Shown here: piece after piece, positions 19,196 through 30,100 of the stretch
How positions within the stretch are numbered: position 1 is the stretch's first letter
Layout: every line of letters starts with the position of its first letter
NCBI RefSeq assembly: GCF_900114495.1
Contig: NZ_FOZI01000002.1
Span: forward strand, 868,001-932,000
Length of the DNA: 64,000 nt
Origin: Dyella sp. OK004
GTDB lineage: Bacteria; Pseudomonadota; Gammaproteobacteria; Xanthomonadales; Rhodanobacteraceae
Reading direction: 5' to 3'
Notes under the pieces: generated by a model
What the model was told of the DNA's origin: nothing
Databases searched by the model: none
Seen by the model: only the letters and a program-made list of their open reading frames with translations
Position numbers and translations under genes: made by a program

Positions 19196-19201
19196 TACAA
19201 T
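19196..19201 (+). promoter_or_regulatory. Putative -10 box TACAAT of yqgE, leaderless start
   Basis: TACAAT lies six bases before the yqgE ATG, putting the expected transcription start at or next to the A of the start codon. No ribosome site precedes the ATG. A clear -35 box is not seen. Confidence 0.5.
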
Positions 19202-19207
19202 GTGTGC

Positions 19208-19777
19208 ATGACCGTTACACCTCCCCCGTCCTTCGCCGGCCATTTCCTGATCGCCATGCCCAGCTTGGCCGAGCCGCCGTTTTCGCGCGGCGTGGCCTTT
19301 ATCTGTCAGCACGATGAAGACGGCGCGGTCGGCCTGCTGGTGAATCAGCTGTCCGAATATCGCCTGGGCGATGTGCTGGCACAGATGAAGCTGGAGTGCG
19401 AAGACCCCGAAGTGGCTGACCTGCCGGTATTGATCGGCGGCCCGGTGCAGCAGGAGCGCGGCTTTATACTGCATCGCGAACCGGGTCACTGGGAATCGAG
19501 TTATCGCATCAACAGCGACTGGTCGGTGACCACCTCGCGCGACATCCTGGTCGCCATGGCTGCAGGCGAAGGTCCGCGCCAGGCCATGATGGCGCTGGGT
19601 TATGCCGGCTGGAGCGCCGGCCAGCTCGAGCAGGAGCTGAAAGACAACACCTGGCTCACCGTTGAAGCAAACGAGCGCGTGGTGTTCCATACCCCGCTGG
19701 AAGAACGCTGGAGCGCGGCGGCCGGCCTGGTTGGCGTGGATCCGCTGCAACTGCCCGGCTACGCAGGTCACGCATGA
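19208..19777 (+). CDS. yqgE: YqgE/AlgH family protein (UPF0301)
   Basis: This 189-residue protein has the family marks GHFLIAMPSL near the N-terminus, FSRGVAFICQHDEDGAVGLLVN, and the GGPVQQERGFILH segment at about 80-92. Its biochemical role is not settled; homologues occur next to ruvX/yqgF throughout proteobacteria, as here. The ATG at 19208 is chosen because the GTG six bases upstream overlaps a likely -10 box. The stop overlaps ruvX by ATGA. Confidence 0.93.
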   Translation: MTVTPPPSFAGHFLIAMPSLAEPPFSRGVAFICQHDEDGAVGLLVNQLSEYRLGDVLAQMKLECEDPEVADLPVLIGGPVQQERGFILHREPGHWESSYRINSDWSVTTSRDILVAMAAGEGPRQAMMALGYAGWSAGQLEQELKDNTWLTVEANERVVFHTPLEERWSAAAGLVGVDPLQLPGYAGHA

Positions 19778-20226
19778 GCTGTGTGCTCGGTTTCGACTAC
19801 GGCAGCCGACTGCTCGGCGTCGCGGTCGGCAACCGGTTCACTGGCCTCGCCCGCGCCCTTGCCGCCGTTCCCGTACGCAACGGCGAACCTGACTGGCCCA
19901 AGCTCGATGCGCTGCGCCAGGAATGGCTGCCCGACACCTTGGTGATCGGCCTGCCACTCACGCTCGATGGCGAAGAACAAGCCGCCAGCCGCGGCGCCCG
20001 CCGCCTCGCCGAACGCCTGCACGAACGCTATCGCCTGCCGGTCGCCCTGATCGACGAACGCCATAGCTCGCAGGAAGCCGCCCAGCGTTTCGCCCAGGCG
20101 CGCGCCGCCGGCCTGAAGAAACGCAGTGACGCCGCCGCCATCGATGCCGAAGCCGCCGCCGTGATCCTCGAACGCTGGCTGGCCCAACCCACTGCGCCCG
20201 TCGCCCACGACGCCACCTCACCCTGA
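19774..20226 (+). CDS. ruvX: RuvX/YqgF Holliday-junction resolvase-like nuclease
   Basis: The 150-residue RNase H-fold protein has the first catalytic Asp in VLGFDYGSRLLGVAVG, a Glu/Asp-containing central segment (LPLTLDGEEQAASRGARR) and a C-terminal DERHSSQEA...DAAAIDAEAAAVIL pattern with the last acidic residues. Members act in ribosomal RNA maturation and possibly Holliday-junction processing. It is translationally coupled to yqgE and followed 16 bases later by pyrB, a common xanthomonad order. Confidence 0.93.
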   Translation: MSCVLGFDYGSRLLGVAVGNRFTGLARALAAVPVRNGEPDWPKLDALRQEWLPDTLVIGLPLTLDGEEQAASRGARRLAERLHERYRLPVALIDERHSSQEAAQRFAQARAAGLKKRSDAAAIDAEAAAVILERWLAQPTAPVAHDATSP

Positions 20227-20242
20227 GCCGACATCTGCTGCC

Positions 20243-21169
20243 ATGACCCCACGCCTGCGCCACCTGACCACGCTCGAAAACCTGCCGCGCGCCACCATCG
20301 AACGCCTGCTCGACCGCGCCGGATCCATGCGCGACGCCTGCGCCCATGGCACGCGCAAGCTGGACCTGCTGACCGGGCGCACCATCCTGAATCTGTTCTT
20401 CGAACCCTCCACGCGCACGCGCACCTCGTTTGAACTGGCCGCGCGCCGCCTCGGCGCCGACGTGATCAACTTCGACATCGGCTTCTCTTCCACCAGCAAG
20501 GGCGAAGAGCTGTACGACACCCTGCACACGCTGGAAGCGATGCACCTCGACGCTATCGTGGTGCGCCACAAAACCTCCGGCACCCCCGACGAACTGGTGC
20601 GCCACGCGATGAGCGGCGTGTCGGTGATCAACGCCGGCGACGGCAACCGCGCACACCCCACCCAGGGCCTGCTCGACGCGCTGACCATCCGCCAGCACCG
20701 CCCCGATTTCGAAAACCTCACCGTCACCATCTGCGGCGACGTAAAGCACTCCCGCGTCGCACGCTCCGACGTGCATGCACTGTCCGCCCTCGGCACCAAA
20801 AACATCCGCCTGTGCGGCCCAGCCGCACTGATGCCCGCCGACACCGAACTGCCGCAATGCCAGCGCTTCACCGACTTTGACCAGGCCATCGAAGGCGCCG
20901 ACGCCATCATCATGCTTCGCCTGCAAAAAGAACGCATGGCCGCCACCGACCTCCCCGACGAAGCCGCCTACTTCCAACGCTTCGGCCTCGACAAACGCCG
21001 CCTCGCCCTTGCCGCTAAAGGCTGCCTAGTCATGCACCCCGGCCCCATCAACCGCGGCATCGAAATCGCCTCCGACGTCGCCGACGGCGCGCAGTCGCGA
21101 ATTCTTGAGCAGGTGGGTAACGGGGTGTTTGTACGGATGGCCGTTCTGGGGGAAGTGCTGGCTCGCTAA
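20243..21169 (+). CDS. pyrB: Aspartate carbamoyltransferase catalytic subunit
   Basis: The 308-residue enzyme catalyses carbamoyl phosphate plus aspartate to carbamoyl aspartate, the committed step of pyrimidine synthesis. The carbamoyl-phosphate loop STRTRTSFE begins at residue 56. HPTQGLLDALTI and the C-terminal HPGPINRGIEI motif are present. No pyrI regulatory-subunit gene follows, as expected for the class that does not use one. It closes the gshB-tonB-yqgE-ruvX-pyrB run and is followed by a composite repeat. Confidence 0.96.
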   Translation: MTPRLRHLTTLENLPRATIERLLDRAGSMRDACAHGTRKLDLLTGRTILNLFFEPSTRTRTSFELAARRLGADVINFDIGFSSTSKGEELYDTLHTLEAMHLDAIVVRHKTSGTPDELVRHAMSGVSVINAGDGNRAHPTQGLLDALTIRQHRPDFENLTVTICGDVKHSRVARSDVHALSALGTKNIRLCGPAALMPADTELPQCQRFTDFDQAIEGADAIIMLRLQKERMAATDLPDEAAYFQRFGLDKRRLALAAKGCLVMHPGPINRGIEIASDVADGAQSRILEQVGNGVFVRMAVLGEVLAR

Positions 21170-21221
21170 GGCTGGCACGCAGCTCCCACCACAAAGCAAC
21201 AACGCTCCGTAGCAGCAACCT

Positions 21222-21685
21222 CCCGAGCACCCATTACCCCTCCCCAACCCTCCCCTGCTTGCAGGGGAGGGAGCAGTGCTTGCACCAAGCGACGCAAGGC
21301 GAGCCCATAAAGGGTCTCCTGTGGAGCGGAGATGACCGGACGATCAGGCCCCCCGAAGAAAACCATCCCGACGCCTGACACTGGAAAGGGCGCAGCTACA
21401 AAGCACACCGCCTGCTTTCAGGCCATTTCTCTTTGGTTACTTTCTCTTTACTCCGGGCATCCATGCCCTCCACCCTTCGGGCCAGCTGCGCTGTTCGCAC
21501 CCGCTCCTGCGGGTGCGTGGGCCAGCAAAGAGAAAGTGACTCGGACCGCGGCAGCGGTTCGGAAGCCCGCGACAGGCGAGCCCGGTCGCGATAACGCGAC
21601 AACCGAGCCACAACGCCACTGGATGACCAGCTTCGCTGTTGAAAAGCTCCTCCGGCCTTCGCCGGAATGACGAAGTAGAAGCGGT
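21222..21685 (+). repeat. Composite palindromic repeat, copy A (long-loop form)
   Basis: In order: a CCCTCCCC/GGGGAGGG palindrome; a TGACACTGGAAA...GCGCAGCTACAAAGC block; a central hairpin with arms GGTTACTTTCTCTTT (21435-21449) and AAAGAGAAAGTGAC (21527-21540); GGACCGCGGCAGCGGTTCGG; then a GATGACCAGCTTCGCTGTTG block and GCCGGAATGACGAAG. The hairpin loop is 77 bases and itself holds inverted repeats. It fills the 603-base gap between pyrB and the lipoprotein gene; no gene is present in it. Confidence 0.9.
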
Positions 21686-21730
21686 GTCGCAGAAACACCC
21701 TCTCGCGCCGCAGCGCAACACCGAAACAGG

Positions 21731-21736
21731 CATAAT
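21731..21736 (+). promoter_or_regulatory. Putative -10 box CATAAT for the lipoprotein gene
   Basis: CATAAT lies 36 bases upstream of the ATG at 21773. No consensus -35 box is seen. Placed just after the end of the composite repeat, it is the most likely promoter remnant of this gap. Confidence 0.35.
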
Positions 21737-21772
21737 TCCCCCCGCAACACCACACCACTTCAGGGAATCAAC

Positions 21773-23554
21773 ATGCGATCGACAAAGCGCTACCTCGCGC
21801 TGGCCGTCGCCGGCGTGCTGCTGGCGGCCTGCGGCCACAAGGACAAGGATGCCCCCCTGGCTTTCGTACCGGCGGACACGCCGTACGTCGTAGCCAATCT
21901 GGACGTACTGGATGACGACACCCGCAAGGCCATGCTCGCACAGGCCGACGCACAGCTGCCTGCGCAGCTGGCGCAGCTGAAGTCGACCGCCCAGGAAATG
22001 AGCGCGAAGGACGCCGATACGGCCAACCTGCTTAAGGCGATCATCGCCGAGCTGGACGGCAAGAGCATCGAGACCTTCGCGCAGAACGCCGGCCTCAACG
22101 TCAAAGGCCGCTCCGCTTTCTACGGCCTGGGCCTGGCCCCGGTGCTGCGCTTCGAGCTGAGCGACCCGAAGGCTTTCGATGCCTTCATCGGCCGCCTCGA
22201 AACCGCCTACGGCAAGAAATTCGAAACTGCCACCGTGGACGGCCAGAATTACCGCAAGCATGTCGTCACCGAAGCCGGCACCCAAGTGGTCATCGCCGTG
22301 GTCGGCAAACAGGCGGTGGCCGCCGTACTCCCCGCCGACGCACCGCAGCCGATGCTGCGCCAGGCGCTGGGCATGGACCGTCCGGCCAAGAGCATCCAGG
22401 ACGACGATCGCCTGGAGAAACTGGCCAAGGACAAGGGCTACCAGCCGTGGGCCATCGGCCAGCTCGACCTGACTCGCGCGCTGCCGCTTGCCGCGAGTGG
22501 CAAGGATCCGTTCTTCAGCGCGGTGTTCAAGGCACACGCCGAAGCCGAGTCCGCCAAGACCGGCGAGCCGGTGGCCAACCGCCTGCAGATTCCGCCGAGC
22601 TGCGAAACCGATGCCACACGCATCGCATCGCGCGTGCCGTCGGTCAGCTTCGGCTACACCAAGCTCGACGCCAAGCATCAGGACCTGCGCTGGGACGTGG
22701 CGCTGGCCGACGACATCACCAAGGCATTCACTGGCGTGAAGGTGGAACTGCCTGGCCTGGGTGCCGCGGGCGATGCCCCGTTCGATCTCAGCCTGGCGTT
22801 GCCGGTGGCGCAGCTGCGCACCTTCTGGGGTGCCCAGGCCGACGCCGTTGCCGCCAAGCCCTTCAGCTGCCCGGCGATGCTCGATCTCAACGACACCTTC
22901 GCCAAGCTGGGCCAGGTGTCGCAGCAAGCAGCGATGCCGCCGTTCGGCGACCTGCTAGGCCTGCGCGTGGCGCTGGACAGCTTCGATGCCGGCAGCGAGG
23001 GCAGCACGCCCAAGTTCACCGGCCGTGTGGTGATCGGCAGCAGCAATCCCGCCGCCCTGCTCGCCATGGGCCGCATGGCTGCGCCCGCGCTCGCCCAGAT
23101 CAAGCTGGCGCCGGACAGCAAGCCGGTGGCCCTGCCGCAGGAAATGACCGCCACACTGGGTCAGCCTGTGTCGGTCGCGATGAGCGACAAGGCACTTGCT
23201 CTTGCCATCGGCCAGGGTGAAGACGCCAAGCTCGGCGACCTGCTGAAAGCACCCGCTGGCGACGCTGGCCGCATGACCCGCCTGCGCCTCAGCGGCGATA
23301 TGTACCTGGCCTGGATTAAGGCCATGGAACAGAAGTCCGAACGCATCGCCGAACTCACCAATTCAGTGGGTCACGAGGAAGGCAGCGACGACAGCGACGC
23401 CCAGGCCGTTGCCACGCGCAAGGCTGCCGCCGAGCGCTCCAAGGCGCAGTTCGAAACGATGCGCCAGCAGGCCGAGCGCATCAAAACCATCGACGGCGAA
23501 ATGCACGTGGAAAACGCCGGCATGGTGTTCACCAGCCAGACCGAGCTGAAGTGA
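21773..23554 (+). CDS. Large predicted lipoprotein of unknown function
   Basis: The 593-residue protein has a lipoprotein signal peptide with lipobox LLAAC, modified Cys at residue 20, followed by GHKDKD, so outer-membrane sorting is plausible. The mature part is Ala/Lys-rich and mixed alpha/beta, with VPADTPYVVANLD right after the anchor. Two cysteines fall in the middle (SCETDA and FSCPAML). The C-terminus is a charged helix (AAAERSKAQFETMRQQAERI). I recognise no catalytic motif. It stands alone, with a strong terminator 28 bases downstream. A cell-envelope role is likely only from the anchor. Confidence 0.85.
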   Translation: MRSTKRYLALAVAGVLLAACGHKDKDAPLAFVPADTPYVVANLDVLDDDTRKAMLAQADAQLPAQLAQLKSTAQEMSAKDADTANLLKAIIAELDGKSIETFAQNAGLNVKGRSAFYGLGLAPVLRFELSDPKAFDAFIGRLETAYGKKFETATVDGQNYRKHVVTEAGTQVVIAVVGKQAVAAVLPADAPQPMLRQALGMDRPAKSIQDDDRLEKLAKDKGYQPWAIGQLDLTRALPLAASGKDPFFSAVFKAHAEAESAKTGEPVANRLQIPPSCETDATRIASRVPSVSFGYTKLDAKHQDLRWDVALADDITKAFTGVKVELPGLGAAGDAPFDLSLALPVAQLRTFWGAQADAVAAKPFSCPAMLDLNDTFAKLGQVSQQAAMPPFGDLLGLRVALDSFDAGSEGSTPKFTGRVVIGSSNPAALLAMGRMAAPALAQIKLAPDSKPVALPQEMTATLGQPVSVAMSDKALALAIGQGEDAKLGDLLKAPAGDAGRMTRLRLSGDMYLAWIKAMEQKSERIAELTNSVGHEEGSDDSDAQAVATRKAAAERSKAQFETMRQQAERIKTIDGEMHVENAGMVFTSQTELK

Positions 23555-23582
23555 TCCTCAGCGAAAGCAGGCAATAACAGAC

Positions 23583-23610
23583 GGGGCGCCCAGTGGCGCC
23601 CCGTTTTTTT
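23583..23610 (+). terminator. Rho-independent terminator after the lipoprotein gene
   Basis: GGGGCGCC (23583-23590) pairs with GGCGCCCC (23595-23602) around CAGT, followed by G and seven T. Confidence 0.9.
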
Positions 23611-23935
23611 GGGTGTGTCCTTTTCACCGCCCATTGACGGCTTGCCCACCTAGAATCCGCTGCGCATCTCGTTTCTTCACGACTTACTAATTACAGAAAC
23701 GCAAACGTGCCAAGCCGAAGGGCGACGGGAGCCTAGCGCCACCGTCCGTTCAGAACTCGACATCGCTGTCCACACGGGGGGTGTGATGACTGCCGAAGTC
23801 CGTCGTTGTTCGCAGCTCAAGCAAGTCCGCAGGTTTCCGCTGTCGCCGCACCCGGCCGATCGCGAACCGTCCGCGTCCGGACCCTATGCGCATACGCCAA
23901 GCGCATTTCCTTATCCATTGCACAGGAGGTGTCAG

Positions 23936-24010
23936 ATGGTCATCGCCCGAAGGATCGCGCCCGCGCCGTATCGCCGCGCGCCGCGGCGTTCGATAGCTGA
24001 GTCGCCGTAG
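23936..24010 (+). CDS. Possible 24-residue Arg-rich leader peptide
   Basis: An ATG at 23936 is preceded by AGGAGGTGT with near-ideal spacing, the strongest ribosome site in the region, and opens a 24-codon frame ending at TAG 24008-24010. The peptide has three Arg-Arg pairs in MVIARRIAPAPYRRAPRR. It lies 168 bases upstream of the autotransporter, and its coding sequence carries one arm of a long hairpin described separately. It could be a leader peptide, a small protein or chance. Confidence 0.45.
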   Translation: MVIARRIAPAPYRRAPRRSIAESP

Positions 24011-24041
24011 CGATACGGCGGGCTGACTCCGCCCTCCCTTT
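23964..24041 (+). promoter_or_regulatory. Attenuator-like competing hairpins upstream of autotransporter
   Basis: CGCCGTATCGC (23964-23974, inside the small frame) is perfectly complementary to GCGATACGGCG (24010-24020, starting at the last base of its stop codon). The last bases of the second arm also belong to GGCGG (24017-24021), which can pair with CCGCC (24029-24033) just before CTCCCTTTTC. The two pairings exclude each other, as in transcription attenuators. The rest of the 23611-24178 gap shows no further gene or clear promoter. Confidence 0.4.
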
Positions 24042-24178
24042 TCTGCGCATCCGCGTCGACGCCGGCCAATCCGGCTTGGACACGCGCATACGCAACCTGC
24101 ACCGCCGCGGCTCATAGGAGAGCCGCGATACACGCAGCGAAGCCGCCCGGCACCGGTCTTCACATCAGGGGGTACAAC

Positions 24179-27100
24179 ATGAATCGCATTTACCGGCTCG
24201 TCTGGAACCGCGCGCTGCGCGTGCTTCAGGTCGCTTCCGAACTGACTCGCGCGCACGGCGGGATCTCGACTCCGGCAAAGGCTATGCAGCCGCGGTTGGC
24301 GCGCCGGCTGCTCGCGCTGGCCTGCCTGGCCGTATGCGCCATCCCGATGGAGTCGGCGATGGCCAGCTGCACGCCCGCCAATCCGGCCAACGGCGCCACC
24401 GTGACCTGCACGGGAGCCGCGAACCTGCTTGCTCCTTCCTACGCCGCGAGTGCCGACAACCTCACTGTCAACGTGCAACCCGGCGCCTCCGCCGGCGTGC
24501 TGCTCGGCCTCGGCGGCACCGCCATGTCGCTCACCGGCAACGGCACGACGCTCAACAACAGCGGCACCATCGATCCCTCCCTGCTTGGACTGCTCAGCCT
24601 GCTCTCCTCTGGCACGGTGATTGGCAATCCGAATCTTGGCAGCGCGATCCCTGGCAGCACGGTGGTCGTCGACAACCAGGGCACCATGAAAGGCACCACC
24701 GGCCTGCTGGGCCTGAATCTCTCCGACCTCACCGGCATGGCGCTATCGGTGCGCAATGGCGGCGGCGGCACGACCACGATCAGCAACGCCGGCACCATCG
24801 GTTCGTCCGCCCTGCTCGGCGTCTCCCTGTTTCCAGCGGACGCACCTGTGATCGCCGCTTATGGCGGCGCCCAGGTCAACTTCACTAATACCGGTACGGT
24901 CGTCGGCCGCACCGCGCTGGAATCTTCCGCCGCCGGTAACCGTTTCATCAACGCAGGCACGATCAGCGGCAGCGTGTCGATGGGCACCAACAGCACGAAC
25001 ACCTTCACCGCAGTGTCGGGCTCCAACGTCAACAGCGGCGGCAGCCTTGGGCTGAATCTGCTCGGCGTGCTCGGCATCAATCTCACGTTCGCGCCGACCG
25101 GCCAGATCGACGGTGGCGCGGGCGGCAACAACACGCTGGTGTTGCAGAACGTCGTGGTCGGCCCCGGTTCGGGCACCGGCGGTCCCGTGACCGGCGCCTC
25201 CGCCGGCACTTACATCAACTTCCAGCACCTGACGGTAAACAGCGGCACTTGGAACCTGCAGGGCGCACTGGTCAGTGGCGACGCCACGCTCAACGGCGGC
25301 CTGGCCAACTTCGACAGCGACGCCAATTTCGGCAGCGCCCCGATCACCGCCAACGGCGGTGCGATCGGCGCGAGCACAAACGGTTCGACGCTGAGCAAGG
25401 CGATTACGCTGAATGCCGGCGGCCTCACCGCCCAGGTCGACAACAACTTCACACTGTCTGGCGTGCTGTCCGGCAGCGGTGCCCTGACCACGAACCGCAC
25501 TGCCATCGGTACCGGCACATTAACCCTGGCCGCGGCCAATACTTACACCGGCGGCACCATCATCGGGAGCAACAGCACCGTCGCGCTCGGAACAAGCGGC
25601 TCACTGGCGGCCACCGGCATGCTCAATCTGCTGGGCGCTAACGCCGTATTCGACATCTCCGGCGCCAGCGCCAACCAGACCATCGGCACGCTGGTCGGCG
25701 CCGCCGGCAGCCAGATCGCGCTCGGCGCGCGCACGCTCACGCTGGGGGACAACATCAACACGACTTTCTTGGGTGGAATCGCCGGCACGGGCGGCATCGT
25801 CAAGCAAGGCACCGGCGTATTCACTTTGGCGGGCGCCAATACCTATACCGGCGGTACCGCCATTGATGCCGGCACGTTGGCGATCGGCCCGGGCGGCAGC
25901 CTCGCGTCCGCGGGCACGGTCGCGCTGAACGGCGCGGCCAGCATCTTTGACATCAGCAGCGCCGCCGCCAACCCGACCATCGGCGCGCTGTCGGGCGTCG
26001 CCGGCAGTCAGGTCGCGCTGGGCACCCACACGCTCACCCTCGGCGACATCACCAGTTCGACCTTTGCGGGCACCATCGGCGGCACCGGAGGCATCGTCAA
26101 GCAAAGCAGCGGCATGCTCACGCTGAGCGGCGCCAATACGTATACCGGCGGCACCACGATCAACGCTGGCACGCTGGCGCTCGGTATTGGCGGCTCACTC
26201 TCTGCGAGTGGACCGGTCACGCTCGCCACGGGCGGCATCTTTGATCTCTCGGCTGCGGGTGCGCAGACCATCGGCTCGCTCGCGGGTACCGGCGGCACGG
26301 TCAACATCGGTGCGAACACGCTGACGCTCGCACCCGCCGGTAGCGGCACTTTCGGTGGCGCCATCGCCGGCAGCGGCGGCGTGGTGATCAACGGCACCGG
26401 CACGCAGACGCTGACCGGCGCCAACGCCTACGCCGGCGGCACTAGCATCCAATCCGGCACATTGGCGCTCGGCGCAGGCGGCAGCCTTGCCGCGGGCAGT
26501 TCGCTGACGCTCGCGCCGGCAGGCACCTTCGACATTACTGCCGCTGGCAACCAGGCCATTGGCGTGCTTACAGGCGGTGGCGGTGCGATCCACCTGGGCG
26601 CCAATACCTTGAGCGTGAGCGGCAGCGGCGGCGGCAGCTTTGGCGGTGCGATCGATGGCACAGGGGGCCTGACCAATACCGCCAACGCACTCGTGCTCAA
26701 CGGCACCAATACCTACACCGGCACAACGCAGGTGCAGGCCGGCAGTCTGATGGTGGGCGGCGATGCAGCGCACGCAAGCGCAACCGTAGGCGGCGACGTC
26801 ACCGTGGCAAGCGGCGCGTCACTGGGTGGCTTCGGCATCATCGGCGGTAGCGCCTCGGTGTTGGCCGGCGGCCACCTCGCACCCGGCAATCCCACTGGCA
26901 CGCTCACGGTGAGCGGCGGTCTCACGCTGGCCCAGGGCAGCCTGCTCGACTTCTCATTCGGCGCACCCGGGCCGAACTTCAGCACGCCAGGCGTCGGCCA
27001 CAACGTCGCCGTGGGCGGCAATCTCACCATCAACGGCGCCGCGGTGAATCCGATCGATGCCGGCGGTTTCGGACCCGGCTTGTACAACCTGTTTACTTAC

Positions 27101-30100
27101 GGCGGGACGCTTACCGAAACCAATGGAGGCATCGCGCCGCCGTCAGGTTTCACTATCCAGAACCTCACCGCGAGCAAGCAGATCAACCTGATCAACACCA
27201 ACGGCCTGACACTGAATTTCTGGAACGCCAATGGCCTGGCCACCAATGCCACCATGGGCGGTGGCAGCGGGACCTGGGCGGTGCCGCAGACCAACTGGAC
27301 CGACGCGGTGGGGTCGATCACTTCCACGCGCCAGCCCGCCGACGCCTTCGCGATCTTCGGCGGTGCGCCCGGCACAGTGACGGTCGATGATGGCCCGGGC
27401 GGCTCGCAGCCCGTCACCGCGCTGGGCATGCAATTCGCCAGCGATGGCTATCTGTTGAACGGCGGCACGATCGCCCTGGTCGCACCATCGCCCGGCGCGC
27501 TCAGCGAGATCCGCGTGGGCGACGGCAGCGCGGCCAGCGCCGGCTGGACTGCCACCATCGACAACACGCTGACCGGGCTGGGCATCAACAAGACTGGCGC
27601 CGGCACGCTGGTGTTGAACGGCAGCAATGCCTATACGCAAGGCACCATGCTCAGCGCAGGCACTCTGTCCGTGAGCGCCGACGCCAATCTCGGCGCGGCG
27701 AGTGCCGGCCTGGATTTCGAAGGCGGCACGCTGCGCGTAACGGGGACGGCGTTTCAATCCACCAGTCGCGCGATCACCATGGGTGCGGCCGGCGCGGGCT
27801 TCGATATCGCGGACGCCGCCAACGTGTTCACGGTCAACCCATCGTTGGGCGGCACCGGCGGCCTGACCAAGCTCGGCGCCGGCACGCTGGTGCTGGCGGG
27901 TACCAACAGCTACAGCGGAGGCACCACCATCAGCGCGGGTGCACTGCAAGGCGACACCACCAGCCTGCAAGGCAACATCACTGACAACGCTTCGCTGATC
28001 TTCAACCAGGGCGCGAATGGCGGCTTCGGCGGCGCCATCTCCGGTACTGGCTCACTCACCAAACTCGGCGCCGGCACGCTCACGCTGAGCGGCGCCAACA
28101 GCTACAGCGGCGGCACCACCATCAGCGCCGGTGCCTTGCAAGGCGATACGACGAGCCTGCAGGGCAACATCACCGACAACGCCTCGCTGATCTTCAACCA
28201 GGGCGCAAGTGGAACCTTCAGCGGCGCCGTCTCGGGCACCGGTTCGCTGACCAAGCTCGGCACCGGCACGCTCACGCTCAGCGGCGCCAACAGCTACAGC
28301 GGCGGCACCACCATCAGCGCGGGCGCACTGCAAGGTGACAGCACCAGTCTGCAAGGCAACATCACTGACAACGCTTCGCTGATCTTCAACCAGGGTGCGA
28401 ATGGCGGCTTCGGCGGCGCCATCTCCGGTACTGGCTCACTCACCAAACTCGGCGCCGGCACGCTCACGCTGAGCGGCGCGAACAGCTATAGCGGTGGCAC
28501 CACGATCAGCGCCGGTGCCTTGCAAGGCGATACGACGAGCCTGCAAGGCAACATCACCGACAACGCTTCGCTGATCTTCAATCAGGGCACGGACGGATCT
28601 TTCAACGGCATCGTCTCCGGGACTGGCTCGCTCACCAAGCTCGGCGCTGGCACGCTCACACTCAGCCGCGCGAACAGCTACAGCGGCGGCACTACTGTCA
28701 GCGCGGGCGCCCTGCAAGGCGATACCACCAGCCTGCAAGGCAACATCACTGATAACGCTTCGCTGATCTTCAACCAGAGTGCGAATGGCAGCTTCGGTGG
28801 CGTTATCTCGGGCACGGGTTCCTTGACCAAACTCGGCACTGGCACGCTCACGCTCAGCGGCGCGAATAGTTACAGCAGTGGCACCACGATCAGCGCCGGC
28901 ACACTGCAAGGCGATACGACCAGCCTGCAGGGCAACATCGCCAACAACGCATCGCTGATTTTCAGCCAGAACAGCAATGGCGTATTCAACGGCTCACTCT
29001 CGGGCAACGGCTCACTGCTCAAGTCCGGCACAGGCAGCCTCACCTTCAACGGCGCCAATCCCTTTATAGGCGCGGCGACCGTCTCGGCGGGCACGCTAAT
29101 CATTGGCGATAACAGCCATCCGAACGCCACGCTTGCCGGCGCGGTAACGGTGAACAGCGGCGCCATTCTGGGCGGCATCGGTACCATCGGCGCGCTCGAT
29201 CTTTCTGGCGCGGTCGTGCCTGGCAACACGACGGGCACGCTTTCGGTGACGGGCAATGCGGTGTTCCGCAACGGCTCCAGCTATCAGGTAGGTGCGACGC
29301 CGGCCGGCCAGAGCAGCCGCATCGCCATCGGCGGCAACGCGTCCATTCTCGGCGGCAGCGTGCTGGTGCTGGCGCAGGCGGGCAACTACGCACCGCGTAC
29401 TGACTACACCATTCTTACCGCCGCACAGGGCGTGACCGGCCAGTTCGGCGCGGTGAGCGCCAATCTGCTGTTCCTGACGCCAGTGCTCAGCTACACAACC
29501 AATGCAGTCAACCTATCGCTCCAGCGCAACAACATCAGCTTCGAAAGCGTCGCGGAAACCAAGAACCAGAAGAACACAGCCGGCGCACTCGACCATCTCG
29601 ATCCAAGTTCGCCGGTGTACGACGCCCTGCTCGGTCTCGATGCACCGACCGCGCGTCACGCTTTCGACCAGCTCTCCGGCGAGATGCACGCGAGCACTAC
29701 TACCGCGCTGTTCGACGACAGCCATTATGTGCGCGACGCGATCAACAACCACCTGCTCGGTGCCAACTATGGCGGCCAGAACGCCGAGGGCGCGACGGCC
29801 AGCGGCACCATGGTATGGAGCTCGCTGTGGGGCCACTGGGGCGACCACGACAGCGACGGCAACGCGCACGACATGCGCGCGAACGGCAGCGGCCTGCTGG
29901 TGGGCGCAGATACGGCATTCGACGCGCTGCGTGTGGGCGGCGTGGTCGGCCATGGCCAGAACAGCCTGCGCGTGAACGAGGTCGGCTCCTCCGCGCATGC
30001 CAAGGCCAACTACGCCGGCCTGTATGCGAGCTGGAACCTGGGCAGCGTACGCCTGCGCGGCGGCGCCGCTTATGCGTGGCAGAAGATCGACACCACGCGC

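Noticed and set aside
21435-21540. TTTCTCTTT repeats as a CRISPR array
   Set aside because: There are only two inverted, not direct, short repeats with a single spacer-like loop, and no cas genes.
23783-24010. A 75-codon plus-strand frame ending at the small leader's stop
   Set aside because: Only its last 24 codons have a good ribosome site; the upstream part lacks one and reads as random Pro/Arg/Ser composition, so only the short form was kept.
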